Origin: Burkholderia anthina
Lineage (GTDB): Bacteria; Pseudomonadota; Gammaproteobacteria; Burkholderiales; Burkholderiaceae
Assembly (NCBI RefSeq): GCF_001547525.1
Contig: NZ_LNJP01000003.1
Location: forward strand, 372,001 to 436,000
Length of the DNA stretch: 64,000 nucleotides
Reading direction: 5' to 3'
The notes beneath the pieces are model-generated. The model was not told where the DNA came from and ran no database searches. It worked only from the letters and a program-made list of their open reading frames with translations. Of this stretch, positions 1-7,611 are shown one piece after another (the first letter of the stretch is position 1; the number at the start of each line of letters is the position of its first letter). Position numbers and translations under genes: made by a program.

Positions 1-538
1 GCGCGCTGATCGAATTGAGCGGCGAGCGCAGATCGTGCAGCAAGAAGCGCAGCGACATGGCCCGCTCGTCGAGCGAGCGCGCGAACGGCGTCACGTCGGT
101 CACGGCGATGACGGATTCGCCCGCCCCCGCACCGCCGCACGCACCAGCGGGGCCCGCCTGAATCCAGAAGGTCGAATCGTCCACGCGCACCTCGCGGCCC
201 GCTTCGAGATCGCGCAGCCGCGGCACGTCCGTCATCTCGAAGCGCTCGCTCAGCGCCACGCTGAAATCGACGCCCGCGGGCAACGCCATCGCCAGCATCT
301 CGAGCGCGCGCGCATTCGCGTGAACGACCGCGCCCGCGCGATCGAGCACGATCACCCCGCACGGCAGCCCGCGCAGCGTGCCGCGCACGCGGCGCGCCTC
401 GTCGTCGGACAGGCGGCGATCGGCGGCGCCGTCGGCGCATCCCTCGGCGGGCAAGCCCGATTGGGCGGGCCGCGGCTCGGACGGCTTGCCGGGCTGCCCG
501 CCGGGCAGCGAATGCGGCTGAGTATCGGATTCGTTCAC
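1..538 (-). CDS. PAS-containing sensor histidine kinase, N-terminal part (runs off the left edge)
   Basis: This is the first 179 residues of a sensor kinase whose transmitter domain lies beyond the window. I chose the GTG at 536-538 because an AGGAGG Shine-Dalgarno (complement at 542-547) precedes it at good spacing; the neighbouring ATG is followed at once by a stop. After about 40 low-complexity residues comes a PAS-like fold (about 50-150, with GLPCGVIVLDRAGAVVHANA). A HisKA H-box follows at 165-176, LLHDLRSPLNSI, where His168 is the expected phosphorylation site. No membrane segment is visible, so this part looks cytoplasmic. It starts 41 bp after the secretin gene on the same strand and is probably co-transcribed with it. 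A role in controlling the neighbouring secretion genes is inference from position only. Confidence 0.82.
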   Translation of the reverse strand, partial: MNESDTQPHSLPGGQPGKPSEPRPAQSGLPAEGCADGAADRRLSDDEARRVRGTLRGLPCGVIVLDRAGAVVHANARALEMLAMALPAGVDFSVALSERFEMTDVPRLRDLEAGREVRVDDSTFWIQAGPAGACGGAGAGESVIAVTDVTPFARSLDERAMSLRFLLHDLRSPLNSISA

Positions 539-578
539 ATGGCCTCCTGCATTCCCCGGTGCGGGCGGTTGCGGTGAA

Positions 579-2348
579 TCACGGCGAGATGACGCGCGGC
601 GACAGCAGGAAGAGCCGCTCCATGTGGCTCTTCTGGCGGCTGTCGGTCCGGAAGAGCGCGCCGATCAACGGAATCTTCGAGAGTCCGGGCACCCCGGTCA
701 CGCCCATCGTCGCGCTGTCCGCGCGATAGCCGGCGATGAGCAGCGCCTGCCCCTCCTCGATGAACGCCTGCGTGTTGATCGTGCTGTTCTGGATCACCGG
801 CAGGTTGCTGACCGTCCGATCGGTGAGCTGGCCGTCCTGAATCGCCACGTCGAGCTTGATGCGCGTGCGCCCGTCCTCCTCCACGACCATCGGCAGCACA
901 CGCAGCGAGATGCCCGTCGACACGCTGTAGAGGTCGCCCGACGTGTATCCCGACACCGGCACGAAAAACTGCGTCTGGTTGTCCATCACGGCCTCGATGT
1001 TGTTGAGCGTGACGACCTTCGGGCTCGCGTCGATCTTGGCGGCGTTCGTCTGCTGCAGCGCCGAGATGCGCGCCATCAGATAGCGGCCGGCGTCGCCGAG
1101 CACGGCGGCCACCGATGCGCCCACGGGCGTCGCCGCCGCGAGCAAGTTGCCCGGCAGCGCCGTCTGGCCGAAGTTCTGCGAGAGCGTGCCGTTGTAGGTG
1201 CTCTGTGCGAGCGTGCCGGTGCCGGTCTGCACGTCGACGTGGCTGTTGTGCGCGGTCCAGTCGACGCCGAGCTGATGCAGCGCGTCGTCGTCGATCTCGA
1301 TGATGTGCGCCTCGATCTCGATCAGTTGCGGTTTGACGTCGAGGCGATCGATCAGCTTGCCGTACTGATCCATCCGGTCGGCCGTATCGCGAATCACGAC
1401 GGAGTTCGTGCGCTGGTCCGCGACGATGACGGGCAGTTGATCGTCGCTCGCCGGCGCCGTGCTCGTGTTCTGCGGCGGCGGCGGCTCGCCCACCGCCGCG
1501 GCCACGGCCGGCGAAGGCTGCCCGGTGAGCCCGGCGAACATGCCCTTGCCGGCCGCGCCCGACGGCACCGGCGGCGGAATGTACGGGCCGTTGTAGGCAT
1601 TGCCGTTCACGTCGTTGATCGGCGTGGTGCGCTTCACGCCGCTCGCCGGGCGGCCGCCCTCGCCGTCGCCGCGCTTGTCGGCGGCCTTGGCCGTGCGCGG
1701 GTGGTAGATGCCGTTGAGCACGGCCACCACGCCCTGCAGCGTGACCTGCTGGCCGTCGATGGGCACCGTGCGGTCGTGCGCCCACGCGTGATAGAGCGGA
1801 AAGACGCGTACCTGCGTGCCGCTTCGATGCGCGGCGTTGTTGTCGAGCCGCGACGCCACGTTCGTCACCATCTGCACGTAGCGAGGCGGCCCGCTCACGA
1901 GCGCCGTGCCCTGCGCGCTGTCGTAGACGATCGGAAAGCGCTCGTCGGAGATGCGCAGCCGGTCGAGCGCCTCGCGCAGCGCGCCCGTATCGGCCGAATC
2001 GAGCTTCACGAGCGTGCTCTGCAGTTCGGCGGCCGTCGTGATGTCGAGCACTTCGCCGTCGTAGTACCACACGAAGCCGAACGACGCCGCGAGCGTATCG
2101 AGAAAGCGCCGCGGCGGCAGATGGAACTTGCCGCTCACGGTGCCGCCCACATCGGCGGCGATGCGCGTGGGGACGCCCTGGCTCGCGCCGAAGTCGCGCA
2201 GCACATCCTTGATGTCCTTGCCCTGCGCTTCGTAATCGACGATCGACGACTTCCAGCGCACGGCCGCCGCCTCGGCAACGGGGGCCGTCGCCCCGAATGC
2301 GAGCGCGGCGGCGAGGGCCACGGTGCCCAGTCGGCAAGCCCAGTTCAT
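579..2348 (-). CDS. hrcC: Type III secretion outer-membrane secretin, HrcC/SctC family
   Basis: This 589-residue protein forms the outer-membrane ring of a type III secretion system. The start at MNWACRLGTVALAAALAFG gives a clean signal peptide ending near AEAAA; an upstream in-frame ATG would add about 30 basic residues ahead of it. The N-domains carry family-typical blocks: VRVFPLYHAWAHDRTV, where T3SS secretins usually read VFPLKYAWADDRT, then LQGVVAVLNGI, and LPVIVADQRTNSVVIRDTADRM with EIEAHIIEID. The C-terminal secretin domain includes TDRTVSNLPVIQNSTINTQ and GQALLIAGYR. These blocks separate it from the pilus secretin PilN encoded at 11.3-13.0 kb. No T3SS apparatus gene other than this one is in the window, so the rest presumably lies to the left. 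The PilT-like gene diverges from it across 109 bp. No exact hrp_II box is present there. Confidence 0.88.
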   Translation of the reverse strand: MNWACRLGTVALAAALAFGATAPVAEAAAVRWKSSIVDYEAQGKDIKDVLRDFGASQGVPTRIAADVGGTVSGKFHLPPRRFLDTLAASFGFVWYYDGEVLDITTAAELQSTLVKLDSADTGALREALDRLRISDERFPIVYDSAQGTALVSGPPRYVQMVTNVASRLDNNAAHRSGTQVRVFPLYHAWAHDRTVPIDGQQVTLQGVVAVLNGIYHPRTAKAADKRGDGEGGRPASGVKRTTPINDVNGNAYNGPYIPPPVPSGAAGKGMFAGLTGQPSPAVAAAVGEPPPPQNTSTAPASDDQLPVIVADQRTNSVVIRDTADRMDQYGKLIDRLDVKPQLIEIEAHIIEIDDDALHQLGVDWTAHNSHVDVQTGTGTLAQSTYNGTLSQNFGQTALPGNLLAAATPVGASVAAVLGDAGRYLMARISALQQTNAAKIDASPKVVTLNNIEAVMDNQTQFFVPVSGYTSGDLYSVSTGISLRVLPMVVEEDGRTRIKLDVAIQDGQLTDRTVSNLPVIQNSTINTQAFIEEGQALLIAGYRADSATMGVTGVPGLSKIPLIGALFRTDSRQKSHMERLFLLSPRVISP

Positions 2349-2457
2349 GACGCGCCGCCCGCGATGAAACGTACGCGGCGCCGCCCGATGCTTCGCCGAC
2401 ACATAGACAAAGTTTTCATGTAAGTTCCGACTATCTTTCATAGGAAGGGCACTGACG

Positions 2458-3558
2458 ATGAACGCTCCGAGTCACGAACGTCGCGACCTGACGCGCGAGA
2501 TTCTCGAATTGATCGACCTGCGGCAGACTTTCACCGACATTCACATCGAGCAGGACCGGCCGATCATGATCAAGGCGCCGCGCGGCTGGCTCGCCGTCGG
2601 CGAGGAGCCCGTGCTCCACGACGAAATGCTGCCCACGCTGGCCGCGATCGAACCGGACTGGGAGGCGCAGCTTCAGCACGGCGCGATCGATCGCCCGTTC
2701 GTGCTCACGCGCTGCCGCCTTCGCTGCAACATCTACCGCACCAATGGCGGCCGCAAGCTCGTCATCTCGATCCGACGCCTGCCGCTGCAGCCGCTCGCGC
2801 TCGACAAGCTCGGCCTGCCCGCCTACGTGCGCTCGATGATCGACAGCGCCAAGGGGCTGATCCTCGTGACGGGCCCGACCGGCTCGGGAAAGACGACGAC
2901 GATCGCGTCGCTGCTCGAGCACATCAACCGCACGCGCAACAGCCACATCGTCACGATCGAGGAGCCGATCGAATACGAACTCGAGGGCCGCACGTCGATC
3001 GTGTCGCAGCGGCAAGTGCCCACCGACACGCCGAGCTTCTCGGCCGGCCTGCGCGAGGCGCTGCGGCAAAAGCCCGACGTCATCATGGTGGGCGAGGTGC
3101 GCGACCCCGAGACGGCGGAGACGGCGCTGCAGGCCGGCGAATCGGGCCACCTCGTGCTCGCGACGATGCACACGGGCAGCGCGATCGGCACGCTCACGCG
3201 GCTGCTGTCGTTCTTTCCGGCCGAGCAGCGCGAGCGCTATGCGGCCGCGCTCGCGAACTGCCTGATCGGCGTGATCTGCCAGTGCCTCGTGCCGACGGAG
3301 GATGGCGAGAACCTCGTGCTCGCGAGCGAGCTGCTGTTCAACAACAATCAGCAGATCAGCGGCCTGCTGACCGATCCGGGCAAGCTGCCCTACCTTGCCG
3401 AATTCATGAAGCGCAAGGAAGACAACATGTCGCGCATGCTCAACGATCACCTCTTCAGCCTCGTATCGAAGCGGCAATGCCTGCCGCGCGACGTGCTGCG
3501 CGCGACCTACAATCGGCTCGAGCTGCACGAAATGCTGCAGACGCTCGCGCCGCACTGA
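2458..3558 (+). CDS. pilT: PilT-like type IV pilus retraction ATPase
   Basis: This is a 366-residue GspE/PilT-superfamily hexameric ATPase, the class that depolymerises type IV pili at the inner membrane. Walker A is GPTGSGKTTT (about 140-149). The Asp box and Walker B region reads KPDVIMVGEVRDPETAE, followed by the His box GHLVLATMHT. The protein has PilT length and lacks the long N-terminal domain of assembly ATPases, so retraction fits better than assembly. An AGGAAGG ribosome site lies 8-14 bases before the ATG. The gene is transcribed towards the pil operon, with 97 bp between its stop and that of pilV. R64-type thin-pilus operons do not usually carry a retraction ATPase, so a dedicated PilT-like partner is notable. 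It could also serve another pilus in the cell. Confidence 0.85.
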   Translation: MNAPSHERRDLTREILELIDLRQTFTDIHIEQDRPIMIKAPRGWLAVGEEPVLHDEMLPTLAAIEPDWEAQLQHGAIDRPFVLTRCRLRCNIYRTNGGRKLVISIRRLPLQPLALDKLGLPAYVRSMIDSAKGLILVTGPTGSGKTTTIASLLEHINRTRNSHIVTIEEPIEYELEGRTSIVSQRQVPTDTPSFSAGLREALRQKPDVIMVGEVRDPETAETALQAGESGHLVLATMHTGSAIGTLTRLLSFFPAEQRERYAAALANCLIGVICQCLVPTEDGENLVLASELLFNNNQQISGLLTDPGKLPYLAEFMKRKEDNMSRMLNDHLFSLVSKRQCLPRDVLRATYNRLELHEMLQTLAPH

Positions 3559-3655
3559 GCCCGCGCGAAGGCCGCGCCGGCGCAATGGCGCCGGTCGCAC
3601 CGTGCGTGGCGGTGCTGCGAAGGTGTGCGGTGTCGACGGGCTCACGGTTGGGCGC

Positions 3656-5353
3656 TCAGTAGTAGGAGTTGATCGTCCAGCCCGCCGCGACGGGCGTGTT
3701 CCAGACCGTCTGGCCAGACTCCCCGCAAAAGCTGCTGACCCACGGCGTCGTGATACCGGCGTACGTCGCCCAGTTCGTCGTCACGATGATCGTGTAGGTG
3801 CCAGGCGTGCCCGCCTGGGACAGCGCGTTGTTGATCCCGCCCGAATCGTCCTGGAGCGTCGGCGTCTGGCTTTCCGTATGCCCGAGGTTGTGGTTGCCGC
3901 CGTCGGTGATGTCGATGCTCTGCGAGAGCTGCCCGCGGTTGCCGGAGGGGCCGTTGCACATGCCGTCGTTCAGATGCGCCCACGTGGACGCGACGATGAT
4001 TCCCGGCTTGGTGAGGTTGACGGTCGTCCTGAACGTATACGAGTACGTCCCGTTGCTGCCGTTGTACGAATAGGCGCCCGACTGGAAGTTCGTCGCCGGC
4101 TGGCTCGTGCAGGCCGAGTAATCGCCCGCGCCGTTCGGGTTGGCCATCACGAGCTGACAGCCCGTGAGCGATGACGCCGGCTCGATTTCGCTTTGCGTTT
4201 GCCACCTGCCGCCGCGGCACGACAGCACGCGCCCGCTCGCATCGGTGGAGACGAGCGTCGTGCTCGCCGACGCGGGGGCGATGGCCGCATTCTGCGGTGC
4301 GGGCGGGCATGGGTCGCCGACGTTGTTCGCGTTGCCGAGCGCGAGATTGCCCGCTTCGTCCACCGCCAGCGCTTGCCATGCGGCGCCGTCGTACGCATAG
4401 GCCCGATTCGTCGCGGCGGTGAGCCGCACGTCGCCCTGATGCGCGGCGACGCCCGCGAGCGCCGCTTCGTCGGCCACCGGTTCGCGCCAGTGATAGGCCG
4501 CCTGCGGCACCCACATGTGCTGCGTTCCATCGCAATTCAGGACGTTGCCCGAAGAGTCGGCCGCGATGGCGCCGGGCTGCGTGCAGGCGGCGTAGTCGAT
4601 CTGCTGCGCGAGCACGATCGGCACTTGCATCGTGTTCGCCTGCGGGTTGCCCGGCACGGCCACGCGGTACAGATAATCGACGTTCTGCGCCTGCGTGCCG
4701 TCGTAGAAGATAAGGCTCGCCAGATGTCCCGTGCCCGTTTTCGTGCTTGTGCAGGATCTATTCGCCGGGTTGGGCGTATCGACCTTCCAGGTGCCGAAGG
4801 CGCCGGTGGCCGCGCCGATCGTATTGTTCGTCGCCTGAATCGAGCCACCGCCCGGGCCGGCGTTCGCCGCGATGTAGCCGAGTTCGGGATCGGGAATGGT
4901 TCGGCCGCCCTCCGTGACGAGCAGCGCCTGCAACGCCACCGGGCTGGCGCCGCCCGGGGCCGCGTAGACGAGCAGGCACGGCGTCTGACCATACGGGTTC
5001 GTGCCGCTCAACGCATTCGACAGGTAGGTCGACAGCTGATACGGCGAGCCGGTCATTTTCACGATCACCGGCGAGGTGGTCGTGGCCTGGGCCGCGAGCG
5101 CCGTGTAGTTCTGCCGAATGAGCCGCGTGGCGGCCGCCGTCAGCTGCGACTGATAAAGCGCGGCCTGCTGCGCGCGCGTATCGTCGAGCGACGAGTTCGT
5201 GAGCGTGACGAGGCCCGCCATCATCAATGCCGCGAGCGCAAGTACCGCCAGCATCTCCACCATCGTGAAGCCGGACATGCGGCGCGCTGGCCGCGCACGG
5301 AGGCCGGCGCGCCGCATGCCGATGCGAGCGAGGGTACGGGTGTGCTCAGTCAT
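3656..5353 (-). CDS. pilV: PilV-type minor pilin / tip adhesin of type IVb pilus
   Basis: This 565-residue last gene of the pil operon encodes a prepilin-like protein with a large C-terminal domain. A basic leader ends at RRMSG, and the mature N-terminus would be FTMVEMLAVLALAALMMAGL with the conserved Glu5, a prepilin-peptidase site. The length and position match plasmid-type PilV, the minor component at the thin-pilus tip that contacts recipient or host surfaces. The C-terminal 180 residues are rich in Gly, Ser, Thr and Tyr and contain several Cys, as in surface domains. I see no recombinase gene and no inverted repeats of shufflon type, so the C-terminus appears fixed. The start ATG at 5351-5353 overlaps the end of pilM by 8 bp. 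The gene may be translationally coupled to pilM. Confidence 0.8.
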   Translation of the reverse strand: MTEHTRTLARIGMRRAGLRARPARRMSGFTMVEMLAVLALAALMMAGLVTLTNSSLDDTRAQQAALYQSQLTAAATRLIRQNYTALAAQATTTSPVIVKMTGSPYQLSTYLSNALSGTNPYGQTPCLLVYAAPGGASPVALQALLVTEGGRTIPDPELGYIAANAGPGGGSIQATNNTIGAATGAFGTWKVDTPNPANRSCTSTKTGTGHLASLIFYDGTQAQNVDYLYRVAVPGNPQANTMQVPIVLAQQIDYAACTQPGAIAADSSGNVLNCDGTQHMWVPQAAYHWREPVADEAALAGVAAHQGDVRLTAATNRAYAYDGAAWQALAVDEAGNLALGNANNVGDPCPPAPQNAAIAPASASTTLVSTDASGRVLSCRGGRWQTQSEIEPASSLTGCQLVMANPNGAGDYSACTSQPATNFQSGAYSYNGSNGTYSYTFRTTVNLTKPGIIVASTWAHLNDGMCNGPSGNRGQLSQSIDITDGGNHNLGHTESQTPTLQDDSGGINNALSQAGTPGTYTIIVTTNWATYAGITTPWVSSFCGESGQTVWNTPVAAGWTINSYY

Positions 5354-5825
5354 ACGCTTGCGCCATCCATACCGGCATGCCGTTGGGGATCGCGTTCGCC
5401 AGTGCGGCCGGCAGCGGCACGGCCGGGTTGCCGGGGGACACGAGGTTGGCGCCGAGCGCCACGCCGGCCAGCGCCGAGCCCTGCGCAATCTGCTCGATGC
5501 CGTCGACCGCGGCCGCGGCGGCCGCCGACGCCGCATAGACCACGACCAGGCTGCCCGCATAGCCGGTATTGGGCTGGACGTAGTTCCGCCACATCGGATC
5601 GGGTACGGTCGCCCCGAGGTAGGGCGCGACGCTCGCCGCCGGCACGCTGCCGGCGAACGACGGGTTGGCGCGCGCGAAGGCCACCACGGCCTGCCGGTAG
5701 GCGCTCATGTTCGCCGCGAGCGCCATCGCCGACGGCGCGAGCGGTGCCGGCGCCGCCTCGGCGCCGAGCAGCGCGTAGGCACCGGTCAGCATCGCGAAGG
5801 CGGCGACGATCCAGATCAGGAACAT
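5346..5825 (-). CDS. pilM: PilM-like type IVb pilus biogenesis protein
   Basis: This 159-residue protein begins with one membrane-spanning or signal-anchor segment (about 2-22, FLIWIVAAFAMLTGAYALLG). An Ala-rich periplasmic domain follows, with a PNTGYAGSLVVVYAAS strand region. Size, topology and location in a pilL-to-pilV operon match the PilM proteins of R64-like thin-pilus systems, which are needed for pilus assembly but are poorly understood. It is not related to the actin-like PilM of type IVa pili. In plasmid operons pilM follows pilL, whereas here it sits between pilS and pilV. It starts 53 bp after pilS and overlaps pilV by 8 bp. The assignment rests on length, topology and context more than on a diagnostic motif. 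Confidence 0.68.
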   Translation of the reverse strand: MFLIWIVAAFAMLTGAYALLGAEAAPAPLAPSAMALAANMSAYRQAVVAFARANPSFAGSVPAASVAPYLGATVPDPMWRNYVQPNTGYAGSLVVVYAASAAAAAAVDGIEQIAQGSALAGVALGANLVSPGNPAVPLPAALANAIPNGMPVWMAQAYD

Positions 5826-5877
5826 GGCAGGCGGCTCGTGGCGTCAATCGGAGTGAAGGCCGATACTCTGGCCTCGA

Positions 5878-6432
5878 TCAGGCGGAGGTCCAGATGATGT
5901 TCTTCGCACCACCGGCACAAGCGGCCTGAGCGGCGGCGGGCGTGACCGGCACGGTTTGCGTCGCACCGCCGATAGAGACGGCCGTCCAGGTTCCGCCGGC
6001 AGACGCCGCGTTGATGCATACGTCCGTCGGTACGGAATCGAATTCGATCGTGAATGTACCGCTGGTAGCGCTCGTAACGGTGACTGCGCCACCCCAGGCA
6101 TCGGTGACGGTATTTGCCGCGGTGTCGATGACGAGCGTCGTCGGGATGATGCCGGCGGCAATGGCGACGGTCGTCGTCAGCCCGTTGTAGCCGTTGGTCT
6201 GCCCCATATACAGCTTCTTGACGCCGGTCTGGATGGCCGTCACCTGCTCGGCCGTCTGATTCGACGAAGCACTGCCGAATGCGCCGCGCAGCAGCGCAAT
6301 CGCGCCGATGACGACGATTGCGGCGATCCCGAGATAGGCGATCGCTTCGAGCAGGGTGGCGCCACGCTGCATGTGCCGCGCCCCACGGCTGCCCACCCGG
6401 GCGCGAATCGATGCGACGGTCTTGACATTCAT
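5878..6432 (-). CDS. pilS: PilS-like major type IVb pilin (prepilin)
   Basis: This 184-residue prepilin starts at MNVKTVASIRARV; a longer reading frame upstream has no ribosome site, while AGGAGAG-like sequence precedes this ATG. A long basic leader ends at HMQRG, and cleavage there gives ATLLEAIAYLGIAAIVVIGA with Glu5, the class III signature. The leader is longer than in type IVa pilins and the mature N-terminal residue is not Phe; both are type IVb features. The rest is an extracellular Thr/Ala-rich domain with two Cys near the C-terminus (VCINAAS and AACAGG) that probably form the D-region disulfide. It follows the platform gene pilR by 102 bp, a gap large enough for an internal promoter or processing site, as expected for a highly expressed pilin. 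Confidence 0.85.
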   Translation of the reverse strand: MNVKTVASIRARVGSRGARHMQRGATLLEAIAYLGIAAIVVIGAIALLRGAFGSASSNQTAEQVTAIQTGVKKLYMGQTNGYNGLTTTVAIAAGIIPTTLVIDTAANTVTDAWGGAVTVTSATSGTFTIEFDSVPTDVCINAASAGGTWTAVSIGGATQTVPVTPAAAQAACAGGAKNIIWTSA

Positions 6433-6534
6433 GTTGCTCTCCTTGGTTTCCTCAATCGGCACGCGAGAAAGACGTGCCCCTACCTTCAACACCCGTTCGT
6501 TTGCACTGCGCTTGCACGTCATTACACGGCAGGC

Positions 6535-7611
6535 TCAATGCACACTCCGGGCCAAAGCCGCAATTTCCTGCTGAATTCCGAAGAAGCCGCTGATGAGCCA
6601 CGACAGCACGAGCGCGAGCACGACGATCGCCGCGCCGTTGACCACGCGCATCTGCGCCTCGATCGTCTCCACGCCGTCGGTCATCCATTCGTTGGCGATC
6701 GCGTGCAGCGCCTCGGCGAAGCCCTTGTATTCGGCATACACACACAGATCGTCGACGATCTCCTCCGAAGGAAACCGGTAGCCGGCGTTCTTCATCGCCT
6801 CGCCGACGTTGAGCCCCGACTTCACGCCGAACAGCATGTCGTCGATTCGCTGCCTGAGCCACGGCGTCGCATCGGCGGCCAGCCGCGCGAGCGAGCGTTC
6901 GACCGTGAAGCCCGCCGCCTGCAGCGACGAAAGCGCGACGAGAAAACCGCAGCCCGTAATGAGCCGATAGATCGAGTAAGGCGGGTAGCGGTCGAGCCAG
7001 GCCCGCACGTTGCCGGACCAGCGCGGCATCGAGTACAAGAGCGCCGCGACGAGGATCGCGAGCACCAGGAGGCAGTAGATCATGCCGCCCTGCACGAACC
7101 GGGACAGCTCGTAGAGCGACTTCGCGACGCCGTGCCAGCGCTCCGGGCTCACGATCGACGCGAAGCGCGGAATCACGAGCTTGCCGAAGAGGTACACGTA
7201 CCCGATCGTCATCGCCACGATCACGCACGGGTAGGTCAACCCGCCGACGATGGCCGTCCGGATCCGGCGGCCGTACTGCACGACGTTGCACACGTTCAGC
7301 AGCGCGGCCTCGAGGCGCCCGGACTGCTCGCCGGCCATGACGATCATCTGCTCGGTATGCGGCACCCACCACGCCATTGCCTCGGCCAGCATGCCGCCGT
7401 TTTGCACGACGCCGCGCCAGTCCGCGAGCGTCAATGCCAGCGGCTCGTTCGGCTTGCGGCCCTCGTGCGACGCACGCAACTCGAGCTCCTCGAGAATCTT
7501 GAGCAACGGCAAACCGTTCGCGAGCATTTTCGCGATCTTGCGATAGAGCCGCAGGCGCGCCTGCGTCGTGAGTTGCAGGCGCGCCCAGCGCCGGTTGAGC
7601 TCAAGTGCCAT
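6535..7611 (-). CDS. pilR: PilR, inner-membrane platform protein (GspF/PilC family)
   Basis: This 358-residue GspF-superfamily protein is the polytopic inner-membrane platform on which the pilus assembly ATPase acts. Two cytoplasmic GspF-like domains are visible, one around VVQNGGMLAEAMAWW with MAGEQSGRLEAALLNV and one around AAGFTVERSLARLAADA. Three membrane stretches can be seen: about 132-155 (AIVGGLTYPCVIVAMTIGYVY), about 185-205 (IYCLLVLAILVAALLY), and the C-terminal VVLALVLSWLISGFFG. The ATG at 7609-7611 overlaps the end of pilQ by 11 bp, so translation is probably coupled. Name and order follow the R64/Yersinia pil nomenclature; this PilR is unrelated to the NtrC-type regulator of the same name. 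Confidence 0.85.
   Translation of the reverse strand: MALELNRRWARLQLTTQARLRLYRKIAKMLANGLPLLKILEELELRASHEGRKPNEPLALTLADWRGVVQNGGMLAEAMAWWVPHTEQMIVMAGEQSGRLEAALLNVCNVVQYGRRIRTAIVGGLTYPCVIVAMTIGYVYLFGKLVIPRFASIVSPERWHGVAKSLYELSRFVQGGMIYCLLVLAILVAALLYSMPRWSGNVRAWLDRYPPYSIYRLITGCGFLVALSSLQAAGFTVERSLARLAADATPWLRQRIDDMLFGVKSGLNVGEAMKNAGYRFPSEEIVDDLCVYAEYKGFAEALHAIANEWMTDGVETIEAQMRVVNGAAIVVLALVLSWLISGFFGIQQEIAALARSVH

Noticed and set aside
535..2337. 600-codon frame overlapping the T3SS secretin
   Set aside because: Arg-rich product without any motif; the other frame encodes a clear secretin with a signal peptide.
579..2348. Secretin as part of the type IV pilus
   Set aside because: The VFPL.(Y/H)AW..DRT and VIRD..DRM blocks are type III secretin features, and the pil operon has its own lipoprotein secretin.
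3656..5353. Shufflon at the 3' end of pilV
   Set aside because: No recombinase gene next to pilV and no repeated inverted segments downstream; the following gene is a PilT-like ATPase.
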